From assembly GCA_002401545.1 (NCBI GenBank), contig NVTJ01000160.1:1-6874 (forward strand): 6,874 nt of DNA. Direction: 5' to 3'. Positions 6,186-6,874 of the stretch are shown here, one piece after another. The stretch is from Alphaproteobacteria bacterium. GTDB taxonomy: Bacteria; Pseudomonadota; Alphaproteobacteria; Sphingomonadales; Emcibacteraceae. The translations under genes and the position numbers were made by a program. Positions within the stretch are counted from its first letter, which is position 1. Each line of letters opens with the position of its first letter. The notes under the pieces are model-generated. The model worked only from the letters and a program-made list of their open reading frames with translations, had not been told where the DNA came from and made no database searches.

Positions 6186-6329
6186 TTAATTTCATCCAGT
6201 TTTGTCGCATCATAAGCAAAAACAGGTAGAAAACAAGCGCAGACAATGGTCGTTTCACTGCCTGCGTTTGTTCGTGGCACATATTTTGGCTTATGCTTGT
6301 GCAGAATAGATGATCTTAAGAGGTCCTGA
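6176..6329. repeat. 154-bp imperfect palindrome, MITE-like
   Basis: The two halves are imperfect reverse complements about a centre near 6252. The ends TCAGTACCTCTTAA (6176-6189) and TTAAGAGGTCCTGA (6316-6329) pair at 13 of 14 bases. Next come TCATC (6192-6196) with GATGA (6309-6313), then CATAAGC (6211-6217) with GCTTATG (6289-6295). The inner arms 6232-6248 and 6256-6272 pair at 14 of 17, and all three mismatches would be G-U pairs in RNA on one strand. The loop is 7 bases (6249-6255). By hand, about 54 of 67 aligned positions match, plus a few gaps. No coding frame is inside. Its right end is 10 bases from the flagellin stop codon, so it would form a long hairpin in the flagellin 3' UTR. 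A decayed miniature inverted-repeat element or a dispersed palindromic repeat fits best. No clear target duplication is seen. Confidence 0.6.
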
Positions 6330-6339
6330 AGATATATTG

Positions 6340-6873
6340 CTAGCCACCAAAGATGCTCAGGATGGATTGCGGTGCCTGATTGGCAATGGACAGGGCCTGT
6401 ATGCCAAGCTGCTGCTTGACCTGCAGGGCTTGCAGATTGGCGCTTTCCTTGGCCATATTGGCATCCACCAGATTCCCGATGCCTATTTCAATGGTATCAG
6501 AAATTATATCAGCAAATACGCGCTGGGATTCCAGGGCTTTCGCACCGGCACCTAATTTGGTCAGAGCCGCACTTACATTAGTCAACGAATTATCCACATC
6601 TGTCAGTGCCGCTGCGGCCAGTGTCTGGGTTGTTATTGTCTGAGTTGCTGTGACAAGAACATTGCCGCCGCCTAATGTGAGATTTTGATGGGAAATGGTG
6701 ATGGTCTGGCTCGCATTGGGGTTTGTGATCGCCACAACTGCATCCGTACCGGCGTTGATTATATTGGTACCATTAAATTCGGAATTGGCCACAATGATGG
6801 TGATTTGGTCACGCAGGGCCTCAAAATCCTCATTGAGGGCGGTTCGACTTGTGTTATCAAGTCCGGCATCGGC
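6340..6873 (-). CDS. Flagellin, C-terminal 177 residues (5' end beyond the window)
   Basis: Flagellin polymerises into the flagellar filament outside the cell after export by the flagellar type III apparatus. The frame is open to the window edge; an internal GTG at 6792 is just a Val codon, because the frame continues upstream with typical flagellin sequence. Visible parts are the end of the N-terminal D1 helix (RTALNEDFEALRDQI, then NSEFNGTNII), a short variable middle of about 50 residues rich in Thr, Ala and Asn, and the conserved C-terminal D1/D0 helices from about residue 95 (ALTKLGAGAKALESQRVF, NLVDANMAKESANLQALQ, IANQAPQSILSIFGG). The short middle implies a compact flagellin of perhaps 270-280 residues, as in many alphaproteobacteria. 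The end FGG is slightly unlike the more common LFR or LLR. No cysteine is seen, as usual for exported flagellins. The promoter and N-terminus lie outside the window. The 3' flank is the palindromic element. The family is certain; which paralogue it is cannot be said. Confidence 0.95.
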   Translation of the reverse strand, partial: ADAGLDNTSRTALNEDFEALRDQITIIVANSEFNGTNIINAGTDAVVAITNPNASQTITISHQNLTLGGGNVLVTATQTITTQTLAAAALTDVDNSLTNVSAALTKLGAGAKALESQRVFADIISDTIEIGIGNLVDANMAKESANLQALQVKQQLGIQALSIANQAPQSILSIFGG

Positions 6874-6874
6874 T

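Noticed and set aside
6232..6272. Inner hairpin as the flagellin rho-independent terminator
   Set aside because: The stem is good and a few T follow on the minus strand, but the run is short and the hairpin is the core of a larger palindrome, so I do not call it a terminator on its own.
1..6874. CRISPR array, tRNA, rRNA, prophage or defence genes
   Set aside because: No regularly spaced repeats, no cloverleaf or rRNA-like sequence, and no such protein families are visible.

Overview
The window comes from a bacterial chromosome, most likely an alphaproteobacterium of middling GC content. The pointers are the minus-strand order uvrC-pgsA-moaD-moaE (an arrangement I know from alphaproteobacteria), a flagellin tail of the compact alphaproteobacterial kind, and an intergenic region carrying GANTC sites, a DnaA box and a CtrA-like half-site. 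I cannot name the genus.

Layout, left to right. (1) 1-1822, plus strand: glmS, complete except for the first five bases of the gene. (2) 1823-2048: a convergent intergenic stretch. Its minus strand holds a 66-codon open frame with no ATG or GTG, which looks like the tail of a lost gene. (3) 2049-5225, minus strand: uvrC, then pgsA, moaD and moaE. pgsA has a good sigma70-type promoter directly behind the uvrC stop. pgsA/moaD and moaD/moaE are 6 and 2 bases apart, with ribosome binding sites inside the ends of the preceding genes. (4) 5226-5729: about 500 bases of AT-rich DNA without a credible gene, holding inverted DnaA-type boxes, three close GANTC sites, a CtrA-like half-site and several small inverted repeats. 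(5) 5730-6134, minus: folB. (6) 6135-6339: a gap dominated by a roughly 154-bp imperfect palindrome with 14-bp near-perfect ends, resembling a MITE or another palindromic dispersed repeat. (7) 6340-6874, minus: the 3' part of a flagellin gene running off the window.

The genes are mostly housekeeping. GlmS feeds amino sugar to peptidoglycan and LPS; UvrC cuts damaged DNA in nucleotide excision repair; PgsA makes phosphatidylglycerophosphate in the membrane; MoaD and MoaE together form molybdopterin synthase; FolB works in folate synthesis; flagellin builds the filament. I see no defence system, CRISPR array, tRNA, rRNA or insertion sequence with a transposase. The unusual material is all between genes: the palindromic element next to flagellin, the DnaA/GANTC region upstream of uvrC, and the orphan open frame after glmS.
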